Positions 44,806-53,692 of a DNA stretch of 64,000 nucleotides are shown here, one piece after another. The DNA comes from JASHPR01 sp963739645 (GTDB lineage Bacteria > Actinomycetota > Actinomycetes > Streptosporangiales > Streptosporangiaceae), in NCBI GenBank assembly GCA_963739645.1, contig CAVUBM010000090.1:16063-80062 (forward strand), in the 5' to 3' direction. Both the position numbers and the translations under genes were made by a program. The notes under the pieces are model-generated. The model made no database searches. It had not been told where the DNA came from and worked only from the letters and a program-made list of their open reading frames with translations. The number at the start of each line of letters is the position of its first letter. Position 1 is the first letter of the stretch.

Positions 44806-46302
44806 TCAGGCGAAGGCCGCCGCCACCGGGGCCAGGCGCAGCACGTCGTCCGGGTCGGCCAGGTCAGGCAGGGCGACGAATACCGTGGTGACCCCGCGCT
44901 CGGCTAGCAGCCGGTAGCGGCCGATGTGGTCGTCGGCGGTGCCAGCGTGATGCTGCCGCGCGTAGGCGGCGGCGGTCGCGCGGCCGCGCAGGCGCTCCAC
45001 GATTGACGCAGCCTGCTCGCGATCGTGGCCGATGACCGGTACGTCGAGCACGGTGACCTCGACCTCCGCGGGATCCCGGCCGGCCTCCACGCAGTGCTGG
45101 CGCAGGACCGCCAGCTTCCGGTCGAGCGTGGCGAGATCCGAGGGCAGGTTGCATCCGTCGCCGAGCCGGGCCGCGATCCGCAGCGTCCGCTTCTCACCGG
45201 AGCCGCCGACGATCACCGGGATCTGGGATACCGGGCGGGGGTAGCAGGTCGTCTCCGGCAGCGAGATCCGCCGACCCTGGTAGGCCTTCGTGCCGGGCTG
45301 CCAGAGGGCCCGGAGCGTCTCGATGGCCGTCTCCAGGCGGTCGAGCCGGTCGGGCGCGGGCGGGAACGGCAGCCCGAACGCCGCGTGCTCGCGTTCCCAC
45401 CAGCCCGCCCCGATGCCGCAGAACGCCCGGCCGCCGCTGAGCGCGTCCAGGGTGGCCACGGTCTTGGCCAGGATCCCGGGCGCGCGGAACGTCACCGGCG
45501 TCACCAGAGAGCCCAGCCGCAGGCCGGGCTCCAGGCCCGCCAGCATCCCGAGCGTCACCCAGGGCTCAGGGATCGGCTCCCAGGCCCGGCCCACCTGCGG
45601 GATCTGAATCAGGTGATCCATCAGCGCGATCCCCTGCAGGCCCGCCCCGGCTGCGTTGCGGGCGACCGCCGCCAGCCAGGCCGCCGGCTCTCCCGTGTCC
45701 CAGCCGAAGCGCGAGACCTGCAGGATGAGGCTCATCCGTACCGGCCGCCGCCGCTGCTCGCTGGCGGCGCTTCTCGCGCCGGGCGTATGCGACGGCTCGG
45801 GATGCGCCGTGTCAGCGTCCAGGACCAGGTCCCAGCCCTCCGCCGCGACCTCCGTGACCGCGGCGCGCATCCGCCGCAGCTGGCCGTCGAGCGCCGCTGC
45901 GGGCACGGCCTGGCCGCGGGCGCGGTTGCGGCGGCGGCACTCGGCCGGATCGGTGCGGAAGAGCACGGCGACGGCGTCCAGGCGGCTGGCCCGGGCCAGC
46001 TCCAGGTAGCCGCGGCGCCGGGCCGGCTCCAGGCCGAGCGTGTCGATGACCGTCATCAGGCCGCGGCGCAGCCGGGCCGCCACGATGTGGTCCAGCAGGG
46101 CGAACGCGTCGTCCGACGCGTCCAGGTCGTGCTCACCGCTGCCCACCACGGCCCGCAGCCGGTCGGACGAGACCACCTCCTGGAGCCGGTACCGCTCGGC
46201 GGCCCACACGGACTTGCCCGAACCGGCGGGCCCGATCAGCACCACGAGCGCAGGGTCAGGGATCGCTGTGTCCCGGCTGGCCTCGGTAGCGTCCACGGCC
46301 AT
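44806..46302 (-). CDS. P-loop kinase domain fused to F420-type luciferase-like oxidoreductase
   Basis: 498 residues. Residues 15-165 are a P-loop nucleotide/polynucleotide-kinase-like domain: Walker A GPAGSGKS at 24-31, VVSSDRLRAVVG, VIDTLGLEPARRRGYLELAR and a lid RRRNRARGQAVP. After a linker, residues 190-498 are a luciferase-like monooxygenase (ILQVSRFGWDTGEP, GIGAGWWEREHAAFGLPFPP, IPVIVGGSGEKRTLRIAARL) of the F420-dependent group. An in-frame ATG at 45735 sits just where stand-alone luciferase-like proteins begin but has no ribosome binding site, so fusion is real here. The coupling of a kinase with a flavin/deazaflavin enzyme is unusual. Confidence 0.85.
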   Translation of the reverse strand: MAVDATEASRDTAIPDPALVVLIGPAGSGKSVWAAERYRLQEVVSSDRLRAVVGSGEHDLDASDDAFALLDHIVAARLRRGLMTVIDTLGLEPARRRGYLELARASRLDAVAVLFRTDPAECRRRNRARGQAVPAAALDGQLRRMRAAVTEVAAEGWDLVLDADTAHPEPSHTPGARSAASEQRRRPVRMSLILQVSRFGWDTGEPAAWLAAVARNAAGAGLQGIALMDHLIQIPQVGRAWEPIPEPWVTLGMLAGLEPGLRLGSLVTPVTFRAPGILAKTVATLDALSGGRAFCGIGAGWWEREHAAFGLPFPPAPDRLDRLETAIETLRALWQPGTKAYQGRRISLPETTCYPRPVSQIPVIVGGSGEKRTLRIAARLGDGCNLPSDLATLDRKLAVLRQHCVEAGRDPAEVEVTVLDVPVIGHDREQAASIVERLRGRATAAAYARQHHAGTADDHIGRYRLLAERGVTTVFVALPDLADPDDVLRLAPVAAAFA

Positions 46303-46426
46303 CAGCCTGGCAGATGGCCCTCATGCTGGTCGTCCTTACGCCGCGGCATGCCTGCGTCTCCTCTCAGGCGCAGCGCCCGAACGGCGCGCAGGCCTTCGGC
46401 TGGGTCTCGGCCATAGGATGACCGCC

Positions 46427-46774
46427 ATGACAGAACCTTCAGCCGCTGGCTTCCCTGTCACCACCGCTCTCCAGCTGCAGGGCAGGACGGTCGAGCGCGA
46501 TCTCGGTGTCGCGTTCGGCCTGGTCGTGCGCAGCATGGGATTTGCCAAATCCATGGGCGCGGGCTTCAAGGCGTTGCGCCAGGGCGAGGTGTCCCAGTAC
46601 ACCGAGCTGCTCGAGGACAGCCGCAGGCACGCGGTCGACCGGATGATCGACAACGCCAGGCTGCTCGGCGCCAACGCGGTCGTCGCGATGCGGTTCGACT
46701 CCTCGGAAATCGGCCAGCAGCTCACTGAGATCGTGGCCTACGGCACGGCCGTCGTCACCCGGCCCAGCGCGTGA
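46427..46774 (+). CDS. YbjQ/DUF74 family heavy-metal-binding-domain protein
   Basis: 115 residues. ITTALQLQGRTVERDLGVAF-like start, a central FAKSMGAGFKALRQGEVSQY, and the hallmark DNARLLGANAVVAMRFDSSE. The family forms pentameric barrels of unknown function. AGGA lies eight bases before ATG 46427; an ATG nine bases earlier is possible. The stop overlaps the next start by four bases (GTGA). Confidence 0.9.
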   Translation: MTEPSAAGFPVTTALQLQGRTVERDLGVAFGLVVRSMGFAKSMGAGFKALRQGEVSQYTELLEDSRRHAVDRMIDNARLLGANAVVAMRFDSSEIGQQLTEIVAYGTAVVTRPSA

Positions 46775-47145
46775 CGAACCCCGGCAGGCCAAGGCTCCCG
46801 GCAGGAGACGCCGACCGGGAGCGCTTGGTCGCGCTGCTCCGTGAGCACTACGCCCTGGGTGGGCTGGAGCATGACGAGCTGGACCGCAGGATCGGCGTCG
46901 TACTCGCCGCCGAGTACACGGACGAAGCCGCCGCGGCCGTGGCTGATCTTCCGCAGCTAGCCGGGCCCAGGCCGGGCCAGCCGGTCAGGAAGCCGCGGCG
47001 GCGCGGCCACGCCCAGGCAGCCGCGCCCGGCGCCGGGTGGGTGCCGACCGACGAGCGGTTCCGCGACCCGACGACCCGCGCGATCATGCGAGTCTGGATC
47101 GACCCGGCTGACCAGAGCCGGCACTACGTGCCAGAGCCCGGTTAG
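46771..47145 (+). CDS. DUF1707 (SHOCT-like) domain protein
   Basis: 124 residues. N-terminal DUF1707 motif DRERLVALLREHYALGGLEH, DELDRRIGVVLAAEYTDEAA with ADLPQL, typical of actinobacterial DUF1707 proteins. Then a basic Pro-rich linker and a Trp-containing C-terminal segment (WVPTDERFRDPTTRAIMRVW). Translationally coupled to the YbjQ gene. It meets the convergent Zn-ribbon gene end to end, overlapping by four bases. Function unknown. Confidence 0.88.
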   Translation: MTNPGRPRLPAGDADRERLVALLREHYALGGLEHDELDRRIGVVLAAEYTDEAAAAVADLPQLAGPRPGQPVRKPRRRGHAQAAAPGAGWVPTDERFRDPTTRAIMRVWIDPADQSRHYVPEPG

Positions 47146-47831
47146 CCGTTTCGCAGCTGGGCGACCAGGGCGTCGGCCTGCTCGACGGTGAGCGTCTGGC
47201 CCAGGTTCGGCATGGGCAGCACGCGGCTGCCCCCGGCCAGGAAGATCACCTGATCGTTCAGGCAGGCGCGCAGATCCGGATGCCGCTCGGCGATCGCGAT
47301 CTGCGTGCGGAGCATCTCCTCCTGCTTGGCGGCGAGGGCCGGGACGACCTTCTGCTGGTACGCGTTCTGCATCCTGCGGCCAATGAACCGCGCGGCCGCG
47401 CCTGCCGCCGCGCCCAGCACCGCGCCGGCGATGTCGTCCGCAACCGAGTCGCCGATGCCGACGTCCGAGCCGCCTGATCTGCGGCCGAAGCTGGGAAGAC
47501 GGCCCTGCCAGCCGCCGGGCGGACCGGGCCGGGGCTGCTGCGCGTAGCCCGGCACCTGGTCCTCGGAGTATCCCGGCTGTGGCTGCGCCGCATACCCGGG
47601 CACTCCGCCTCCGGCCTGCGGCTGTCCGGCCCAGCCCTGCTGCGGCGGTACCGGGCCACTACCGGGCTGCGGCTGTCCTGCCCATCCCTGTTGCGGCGGT
47701 ACCGGGCCGCTCCCGGGCTGCTGCCCGAGCCGGCCCCTGGCCAGCTGAGCAAGCTCCTCGATCGAATGCACAGCGGCTGGGCTGCCGCACTGCGGACACA
47801 CCGCTCCCACCTGGGGGTTCGTCACGGCCAT
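47142..47831 (-). CDS. Zinc-ribbon protein with Pro/Gln/Gly repeats
   Basis: 229 residues. N-terminal CxxC knuckle (VCPQCGSPAAVHSIEELAQL), then a low-complexity segment of PGSGPVPPQQGWAGQPQ repeated twice (51-bp tandem repeats at 47616-47717), further Gln/Pro/Gly residues, and a Gly/Ala-rich amphipathic stretch GDSVADDIAGAVLGAAAGAA. The C-terminal part (QNAYQQKVVPALAAKQEEML, HPDLRACLNDQVIFLAGG, NLGQTLTVEQADALVAQLRN) looks like a folded domain. Only one CxxC half-knuckle is visible. Family not recognised. Confidence 0.75.
   Translation of the reverse strand: MAVTNPQVGAVCPQCGSPAAVHSIEELAQLARGRLGQQPGSGPVPPQQGWAGQPQPGSGPVPPQQGWAGQPQAGGGVPGYAAQPQPGYSEDQVPGYAQQPRPGPPGGWQGRLPSFGRRSGGSDVGIGDSVADDIAGAVLGAAAGAAARFIGRRMQNAYQQKVVPALAAKQEEMLRTQIAIAERHPDLRACLNDQVIFLAGGSRVLPMPNLGQTLTVEQADALVAQLRNG
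47616..47717 (-). repeat. Two tandem 51-bp coding repeats
   Basis: Two copies (47616-47666, 47667-47717) encode the 17-residue Pro/Gln/Gly unit of the zinc-ribbon protein. The copies differ at a few, mostly third-position, bases, so the protein repeat is conserved. Confidence 0.8.
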
Positions 47832-47874
47832 ATTGTGCCCTTCCCGCTGGCTTGCTGGGAAGACTCGGCGGATT

Positions 47875-49524
47875 CTAAGGCGATCTTTGTGGCCCGGTGC
47901 TGACCGGGAGCACGATCGCCGACGGGTGATCAGGGTCGTGATAGACCTGCTGGTCCGCGACCTGCAGCGTGGCTCCGGTGCCCAGTGGCTCGCCGGTGCC
48001 GTTGTTGCGGACGTATCGGGGGTGCGCGCCGCTGGAGACCTGGAGGCGGAGCCGGTGCCCGCGGCGGAACCGGTGCGCGGCGGGCCAGAGCGCGAACCGT
48101 ACCCGGATCGTGCCGTCGGGCTCGGGCGCGGGCAGGCCGGGGACCAGGCGGAGCAGGGCGTCGCAGACGTTGACCGACCGGCCGGCCGGATCCACCTCGC
48201 AGAGCCGGGCGAAGACGTCGGTGTGCTCCAGGCTTGACCGCACGTACAGGTCGGCGGTCGCCTCGCCCATCACCTCGAGGTCGCCGGCGAGCGGTGCGCT
48301 CGTGTAGGTCAGGACGTCGGGACGTGCTTCCAGGATGCGGTTGTCCACGCGAGCCTGGCCGGTGTAGCCGACGGGCCCGGCCAGGTTCGGCGTCGGGTCG
48401 GCCGGGTCGTAGCGGTACCGGTCCGGCTCGCCGGGGGCGGGAAGGCCGGGGGCGAGTGCCCCGTCGGGCTGCAGGTGCCAGCGCTGCGGGTCGGCCGGCG
48501 GCGGCCACCCGGGCAGCTGGCGCCACTCCTCCACGCCGCTGACGAAGATCCGGACCGGCTCCGCCCGCAGGCCGCTGCGGTCACCGGCCAGGTGCGCCCG
48601 CAGCCAGGCCAGGGACTCGGTGATCCAGGTCCCCAGCGCCGCCTGATCGGCGTGCCGCCACGGGCCGATGGTCAGGTAGGGCTCGTGCCCGCTCGCGCGC
48701 AGCGCCGCGTAGTCGCGCAGCTGCAGCGGCAGGAAGAAGTCGTACCAGCCGCCGACCATGCTGACCCGGGCGGTCACCCGGTCCAGGGTGGCCGCGAAGC
48801 CGCGGCCCTGCCAGTAGCCGTCCCCCGGCGCGCTCCTGGCCAGCCATTCCTGGTAGTAGGGCACAGGCCCCCCGGTAGCCAGCCGGTCGAGATCGCGCAG
48901 CGGCAGCTGGTTCATGATCGCTTTGAGCTTGCGCCCGGCGCGTGCCTGCCGCAGGTAGGCCAGCCGCTTCTCCTGCGTGGCGACCTGGTGCACCCACGTC
49001 AGCGCCGTCTCGAGGGAGAACGACTCACCCGCGTAGAAAGGAGCCCGGAAGTCGGCCGTGGTGACCTGAGTGGCCATCGCCCTGAGGTCCGGCCCGGCGT
49101 CTGCGGCGATCGCCCACTGGACCATGCCGAGGTAGCTAGGTCCCGCCGTCCCGAACGCGCCCGGGTACCAGGGCTGCTCGTGCAGCCACCCGATCGTGGC
49201 CAGTCCGTCGCCGTGCTCGTCCGGCCCGAACGGGTCGAAGACGCCGCCCGAGCCGAACGTCCCCCGGCAGCTCTGGATCAGCACCTGGAAGCCGCGTTCG
49301 GCGAGCAGCCGGCCCAGGATCAGACCCCAGAAACCGCGCCGCCCGTAGGGCGACCGCACCAGCACCAGCGGCGGCCGCCCGTCGCGGGCCGGCACATACC
49401 GGTCGGCCAGCAGCACCACGCCGTCGGGCATCGGGACCCGCAGGTCGCGCTCGACCCGCACGTCATGGGTGGCTGCGGGGGCCAGCTTCAGCGTCCGCCG
49501 GAAGAAGCGGCTGGCGATCGTCAT
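47875..49524 (-). CDS. CocE/NonD-family hydrolase (S15 peptidase-like)
   Basis: 549 residues. N-terminal strand region DVRVERDLRVPMPDGVVLLA, oxyanion segment VLVRSPYGRRGFWG, Ser nucleophile in GPSYLGMVQWAIAA, Asp/His around the DFFLPLQLRDY and TIGPWRHADQ segments (His in WRH), and a C-terminal beta-sandwich (DVFARLCEVDPAGRSVNVCD, GHRLRLQVSSGAHPRY). Intracellular (no signal peptide). CocE-type enzymes cleave esters or acyl-peptides; the substrate is unknown. Confidence 0.9.
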   Translation of the reverse strand: MTIASRFFRRTLKLAPAATHDVRVERDLRVPMPDGVVLLADRYVPARDGRPPLVLVRSPYGRRGFWGLILGRLLAERGFQVLIQSCRGTFGSGGVFDPFGPDEHGDGLATIGWLHEQPWYPGAFGTAGPSYLGMVQWAIAADAGPDLRAMATQVTTADFRAPFYAGESFSLETALTWVHQVATQEKRLAYLRQARAGRKLKAIMNQLPLRDLDRLATGGPVPYYQEWLARSAPGDGYWQGRGFAATLDRVTARVSMVGGWYDFFLPLQLRDYAALRASGHEPYLTIGPWRHADQAALGTWITESLAWLRAHLAGDRSGLRAEPVRIFVSGVEEWRQLPGWPPPADPQRWHLQPDGALAPGLPAPGEPDRYRYDPADPTPNLAGPVGYTGQARVDNRILEARPDVLTYTSAPLAGDLEVMGEATADLYVRSSLEHTDVFARLCEVDPAGRSVNVCDALLRLVPGLPAPEPDGTIRVRFALWPAAHRFRRGHRLRLQVSSGAHPRYVRNNGTGEPLGTGATLQVADQQVYHDPDHPSAIVLPVSTGPQRSP

Positions 49525-49534
49525 GGCGGCCGGA

Positions 49535-51215
49535 TCAGGAGTGCTGCGTCAGCCTGCAGTAGCAGGACGAGTTGATCGGCACGTCCGCGTAGGCAGCGGC
49601 GATCTTGAGCTGCTGCTTGATGATGCCGGCCTGCTCGGTCTTGCCCAGCCGGGTCAGGCACTCGTGATAGCCGTGCAGGCTCCAGACGTTGCCGGGATGC
49701 TGGCAGGCCCGGGCCAGGGTGTCATCGAGGCCGAGGTCGGCCCGGTACACGGCCTCGGCCTCCGTCACCCGGCCCTGCTCCAGGAGCAGGGCGCCGTAAG
49801 CGTGCCGGGTCGGCTGCATCCAGCCCCATGGCTCGTCGTAGGGAAGCCCGTCGTCGAGCTCGATCGAGCGGCGCAGGCTGGCGAAGGCCGCCTCGTAGTT
49901 GCCCCGGCGGTACTCGAGCTCGCCGTCGAGCATGGCCTCGGCGATACGCAGGATGTCCAGGCAGGTGTTGTTGAACAGGGTGCGGGACTCCGGCACCCGC
50001 CCGACGGCGGCCGCGAACTGCCTGCGCTGCTCCGCGGCGTCCTCGGGGCGTCCAGTGGCCGCGAGCGCGACGCCCTTGGCGTAGTGGATCATGGCGGTGG
50101 TGACGCAGTACAGCGCCGGGTCCGCGGGCAGCGGCGTGGCGATGATCTCCGGCCAGCGCCCGAACCGGATCAGCACGTGCATCTTCATCGGGACGAAGCC
50201 CTCGAGCCAGTCCGCCATCGGCGGCACCTTCACCAGAAGGAGATCTTCGGGGATCGCCGCGGCGAGCTCGTCCGCCGTGTCCAGGGCCGTCTGGGCCTGG
50301 CCGCAGAACATCGCGCCGTAGATCTTGAAGTGGTAGTCGTGCGCCCGGTACAGCGTGTAGAAGTTCATCGCGCCCGCCCGCGCCCTGAATTTCTCGTCGG
50401 CCACGATCGCGGCCCCGTTGGCGGACACCACCCGCCGGTAGTCGCCGCAGAGCACGTCGATGTGTGTCGGCATGTGCCGCAGGTGGCCCGCGTCCGGAAC
50501 CAGGTCGCGCAGCTGGTCACCGGCCAGCAGGGCGTCCTCGGGCTGGGCCGACATCTCCATCAGGTGGATGTAGAAGTGCAGCACGCCCGGGTGCGACTCG
50601 TCCTGGGCCAGGGCCCGCTCGAGTACCGATTTGGCCTCGACCGCGGCCGAGCTCGTCGGCCGGCTGCCCGGTCGCCTGGTCCCACAGCGCCCACGGCGTG
50701 AGGTTCAGCAGCGCATCGGCGAACAGGGCCGCGACATCGGGATCATCGGGATGCGCCCGGTAAGCCTCACGCATGGCGTCGGCGTATCCCTGGCTCCAGG
50801 CCGAGAGATCCGCGGCCGGCTCGGCGGCCGGAAAGCGCGAGGCCAGCGCGTCCACAAGGGCGCGCTCCACGGGGGAGGCCCCGGACGCGTGGCGGGCGGC
50901 GTCGGTCACCGCGCCGAAGGCCCGCGAGACGGACGAGGCCAGGTCGGCCGGGTCGAAGGCCTCCCATGGCTTGTTGTAGTTCGGGCCCACCGCGTAGGCC
51001 AGCCCCCAGTACGCGAGCGCGCAGCCGGGATCGCTCTCGATCGCGCGCTCGAAGCACGCCGCCGCCTCTTCGTGGTTGAACCCGTAGGCCCACAGCAGCC
51101 CGCGGTTGAACCAGATCCGGGCCTGCGCCGACGGGGTCGTCACCTCCCGGGCATAGCCGCCGAGGTCGAAGTAGTCGTCCAGGTCAAGCCGTGAACTGGC
51201 CGGCGTTTCGGGCAT
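49535..51215 (-). CDS. TPR-repeat protein (frameshifted near 50640)
   Basis: About 560 residues from ATG 51215. The N-terminal TPR-like part (YDFDLGGYAREV-like start, ARIWFNRGLLWAYGFNHEEA, FERAIESDPGCALAYWGLAY) runs to ATGQPADE. One surplus base near 50640 then moves the frame to AAVEAKSVLERALAQDESHP and GVLHFYIHLMEMSAQPEDAL, with further repeats (MPTHIDVLCGDYRRVVSANG; HAYGALLLEQGRVTEAEAVY; HPGNVWSLHGYHECLTRLGK). This is a known widespread TPR family of unknown role. Shares direction with the CocE hydrolase 10 bases downstream. Confidence 0.82.
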
Positions 51216-51341
51216 CTTGCCGAGTATGGCAGGTCGCGGCCTCACGGCGGGCGGTGGCACACTTTGGGGCGTAGCGGGGTGACGGGGCGCACCAGGCAAA
51301 CCGTGGCCGAGCCGGTTCCCGGCTACAGGCCGGGAGGGCAC

Positions 51342-52234
51342 ATGGCGAGGCTCGACGCGCCGGACCTTCGTCGCGGCGCATCCGTAGTAACGCTGCTGGC
51401 CGTGGCCGCGATCGGCCTGCGGGCGCGGGCCAGCCTTTCGGCCGCCGGCAGCGAGGCCGCGACGACGGTCTTCCGGCACGGCCTGCTGATCTTCTTCGGG
51501 GTCATGGAGGGACTGGCCGTGCTGACCTATGGCACGCTGCTGGTCCTGGTCTTCCGCCGCGGGCGCCGGAGGGGCAGGCCGGAGGACAATCCGCCGAACC
51601 CGCTGGTTCCCTGGTGGGTGCGGCTGCTGGGCGGGCTGGTGGCGATCACCCTGGTCACCGTGCCGGTGGTGCTGCTTGTGCTGGCGGCCAGGGGACACCG
51701 GCGCTCCACTCCGGGCTTTGGCTCGCCGCGCCGTCCGCCCCCACTGGCCCAGCACGGAGCGCAGGTGGCCGCCGACAGCTCCGCGTGGTGGCTGGCGGGC
51801 CTGGCCGCGGTGGGAGTGGCCGCGATCGCGCTGGCCCTGTCGGCCTGGCTGCGGCAGCGGCGGCAGCCCGCGCTCGCGGCGGGTGGTGCGGACCCGGCCC
51901 CGGACCGGCTGTCCGCGGCCGCGTCGGCCGGGGCGGTGGCGCTGCACAGCCACGCCGACCCCCGCACGGCGATCATCGCCTGCTACGCGGCGATGGAGCG
52001 CAGCCTGTCCGGCGCGGGATCGCCGCCCGCCGCGGCCGACACGCCCGCCGAGGTGCTGGACCGCGCCTTCGGGCTCGCTCACTCGGCCGCGGCCGAGACG
52101 CTGACCGGCCTGTTCCGCCAGGCCCGGTACAGCGATCACGTCCTGGCCGAGGAGGACCGCACGGCGGCGCTGCAGGCCCTGGACGCGCTGCGGGCTGACC
52201 TGGGGCAGACATCCGGCATCGGGCCGGCCGGTGA
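51342..52234 (+). CDS. DUF4129-domain membrane protein (frame of C-terminus uncertain)
   Basis: First gene of the MoxR operon, about 295 residues. ATG 51342 has GGGAGGGC upstream. Three transmembrane segments (about residues 10-30 weakly, 45-70 FFGVMEGLAVLTYGTLLVLV, 95-120, 150-170), then a cytosolic DUF4129 region DPRTAIIACYAAMERSLSGA, DTPAEVLDRAFGLAHS, ETLTGLFRQARYSDH. DUF4129 is related to transglutaminase-associated proteins. Its expected stop is the TGA at 52232-52234, overlapping the next GTG, but that requires a one-base shift near 52205; otherwise the frame runs on to 52649 over the next gene. Confidence 0.75.
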
Positions 52235-52746
52235 GCGGCCGCTGGGCGGCGGCCCTGATCGCGGCCGTCGGCCTGGCCGCGGCCGCCACCGCCGCCTACG
52301 CCGTGACCGGCCCCCGCGGCCTCGCGATCCTGGGTACGGCTCTCGCCATCGCCGCCCTGCTGGCCGCGCGCCTGGCGATCGTGCCAGCCGCACCCCGGCG
52401 ACCGGGCCGCAAGCACGCGACGGCGCCCGGCGTCCGGGCCGAGGACTTCCCCGCGTTCCGGCAGATCGTCGCGGATCTGGGCTGGGCCGGGGCGTCCCGG
52501 CGGCACTACGATCACGTCACCCGCCCGGTGTTCACCCGCCTGCTCCGCGCCGCGCTGGAAGACGGGCGGGTCACCCGGCAGGCTGCGGAGGCGCGGGTCG
52601 GGGCGGACCTGTGGCCGCTGATAGACCCGGCAGCGCCGCTGTCGGATAACAGCGAGGCACCAGGAGTGGACCCAGCGACGCTCCGCCGGGTCGTGGACCG
52701 GCTGGAGCGGCTGTGGCCCGGACGGGACGGCTATGACGTGGGCTGA
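52231..52746 (+). CDS. Small membrane protein of the MoxR operon
   Basis: 171 residues from GTG 52231. Two N-terminal helices (ALIAAVGLAAAATAAYAV; GLAILGTALAIAALLAARLA), then a soluble region EDFPAFRQIVADLGWAGASR, RPVFTRLLRAALEDGRV and DPATLRRVVDRLERLWPG with helical character. The end overlaps the MoxR ATG by 14 bases. Conserved within this operon type but without named function. Confidence 0.75.
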   Translation: MSGRWAAALIAAVGLAAAATAAYAVTGPRGLAILGTALAIAALLAARLAIVPAAPRRPGRKHATAPGVRAEDFPAFRQIVADLGWAGASRRHYDHVTRPVFTRLLRAALEDGRVTRQAAEARVGADLWPLIDPAAPLSDNSEAPGVDPATLRRVVDRLERLWPGRDGYDVG

Positions 52747-53692
52747 TGGTGCTGACACCTCCCGGATGTGCGCGAAGATCCTCGCCGAGCTTGAGCAGGT
52801 CATCGTGGGCAAGCGAGACGCCGTGGCCCTGGTCCTGCTCGGGATCCTGGCGTCCGGGCACATCCTGATCGAGGATCTGCCGGGGCTGGGCAAGACGCTG
52901 CTGGCCCGGTCGTTCGCGCGGGTGCTGGGCCTGGAGTTCACCCGGGTTCAGTTCACGCCCGACATGCTCCCGGCCGACCTGACCGGCGCGGCCGTGCTCG
53001 ATCCGGCCACCGGTGATGTGGTGTTCCGCCGCGGGCCGGTGTTCACCAACCTGCTGCTGGCCGATGAGATCAACCGCACCCCGCCCAAGACTCAGGCGGC
53101 GCTGCTGGAGGCTATGGCCGAAGCCCAGGTTAGTGCCGACGGCCGGACCTACGTGCTCGACCAGCCGTTCGTCGTGATCGCCACCGACAACCCGATCGAG
53201 TACGAGGGCACCTACCCGCTGCCGGAGGCGCAGCTGGACCGCTTCATCGCCCGGGTCCGGCTGGGCTACCTCGACCAGGCCGGGGAGGCGGAGATGGCGC
53301 GGCGGCGGCTGGCCCGCGGCTCGGCGCCGCCAGAACCGGGCCAGGTCACCGACGCCGCCGGGCTGCTGGCCATGCGCGAGTCGCTCGAGGGCGTGCATCT
53401 CGACGACGACCTGCTCGGCTACATCGTCAGCCTGGTCGCCGCGACCCGCAGCCACGCGAAGGCCACCGTGGGGGCCAGCCCGCGCGGCACGCTGGCCGTG
53501 ATCCAGCTGGCCCGCGGTCACGCGGTGCTGGAGTCCCGCGACTACGTCACGCCCGAGGACGTGAAGGCGGTGGCGGTGGTGGCGCTGGCGCACCGGCTGG
53601 TGCTGCGGCCGGAGATGTGGGTGCGGCAGGTGACCGGCGAAGACGTCATCGGGGAGATCCTCGCGACCGTGCCGGTGCCCCGGATCGGCTGA
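52733..53692 (+). CDS. MoxR-family AAA+ ATPase
   Basis: 319 residues. Walker A in IEDLPGLGKTLLARSFARVL, the conserved QFTPDMLPADLTGA, Walker B LLLADEINRTPPKTQAALLE, sensor and arginine-finger region TYPLPEAQLDRFIARVRLGY. MoxR ATPases act as chaperones for DUF58/von Willebrand-type partners encoded beside them. The ATG overlaps the preceding gene and its stop overlaps the DUF58 start. Confidence 0.95.
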   Translation: MTWADGADTSRMCAKILAELEQVIVGKRDAVALVLLGILASGHILIEDLPGLGKTLLARSFARVLGLEFTRVQFTPDMLPADLTGAAVLDPATGDVVFRRGPVFTNLLLADEINRTPPKTQAALLEAMAEAQVSADGRTYVLDQPFVVIATDNPIEYEGTYPLPEAQLDRFIARVRLGYLDQAGEAEMARRRLARGSAPPEPGQVTDAAGLLAMRESLEGVHLDDDLLGYIVSLVAATRSHAKATVGASPRGTLAVIQLARGHAVLESRDYVTPEDVKAVAVVALAHRLVLRPEMWVRQVTGEDVIGEILATVPVPRIG

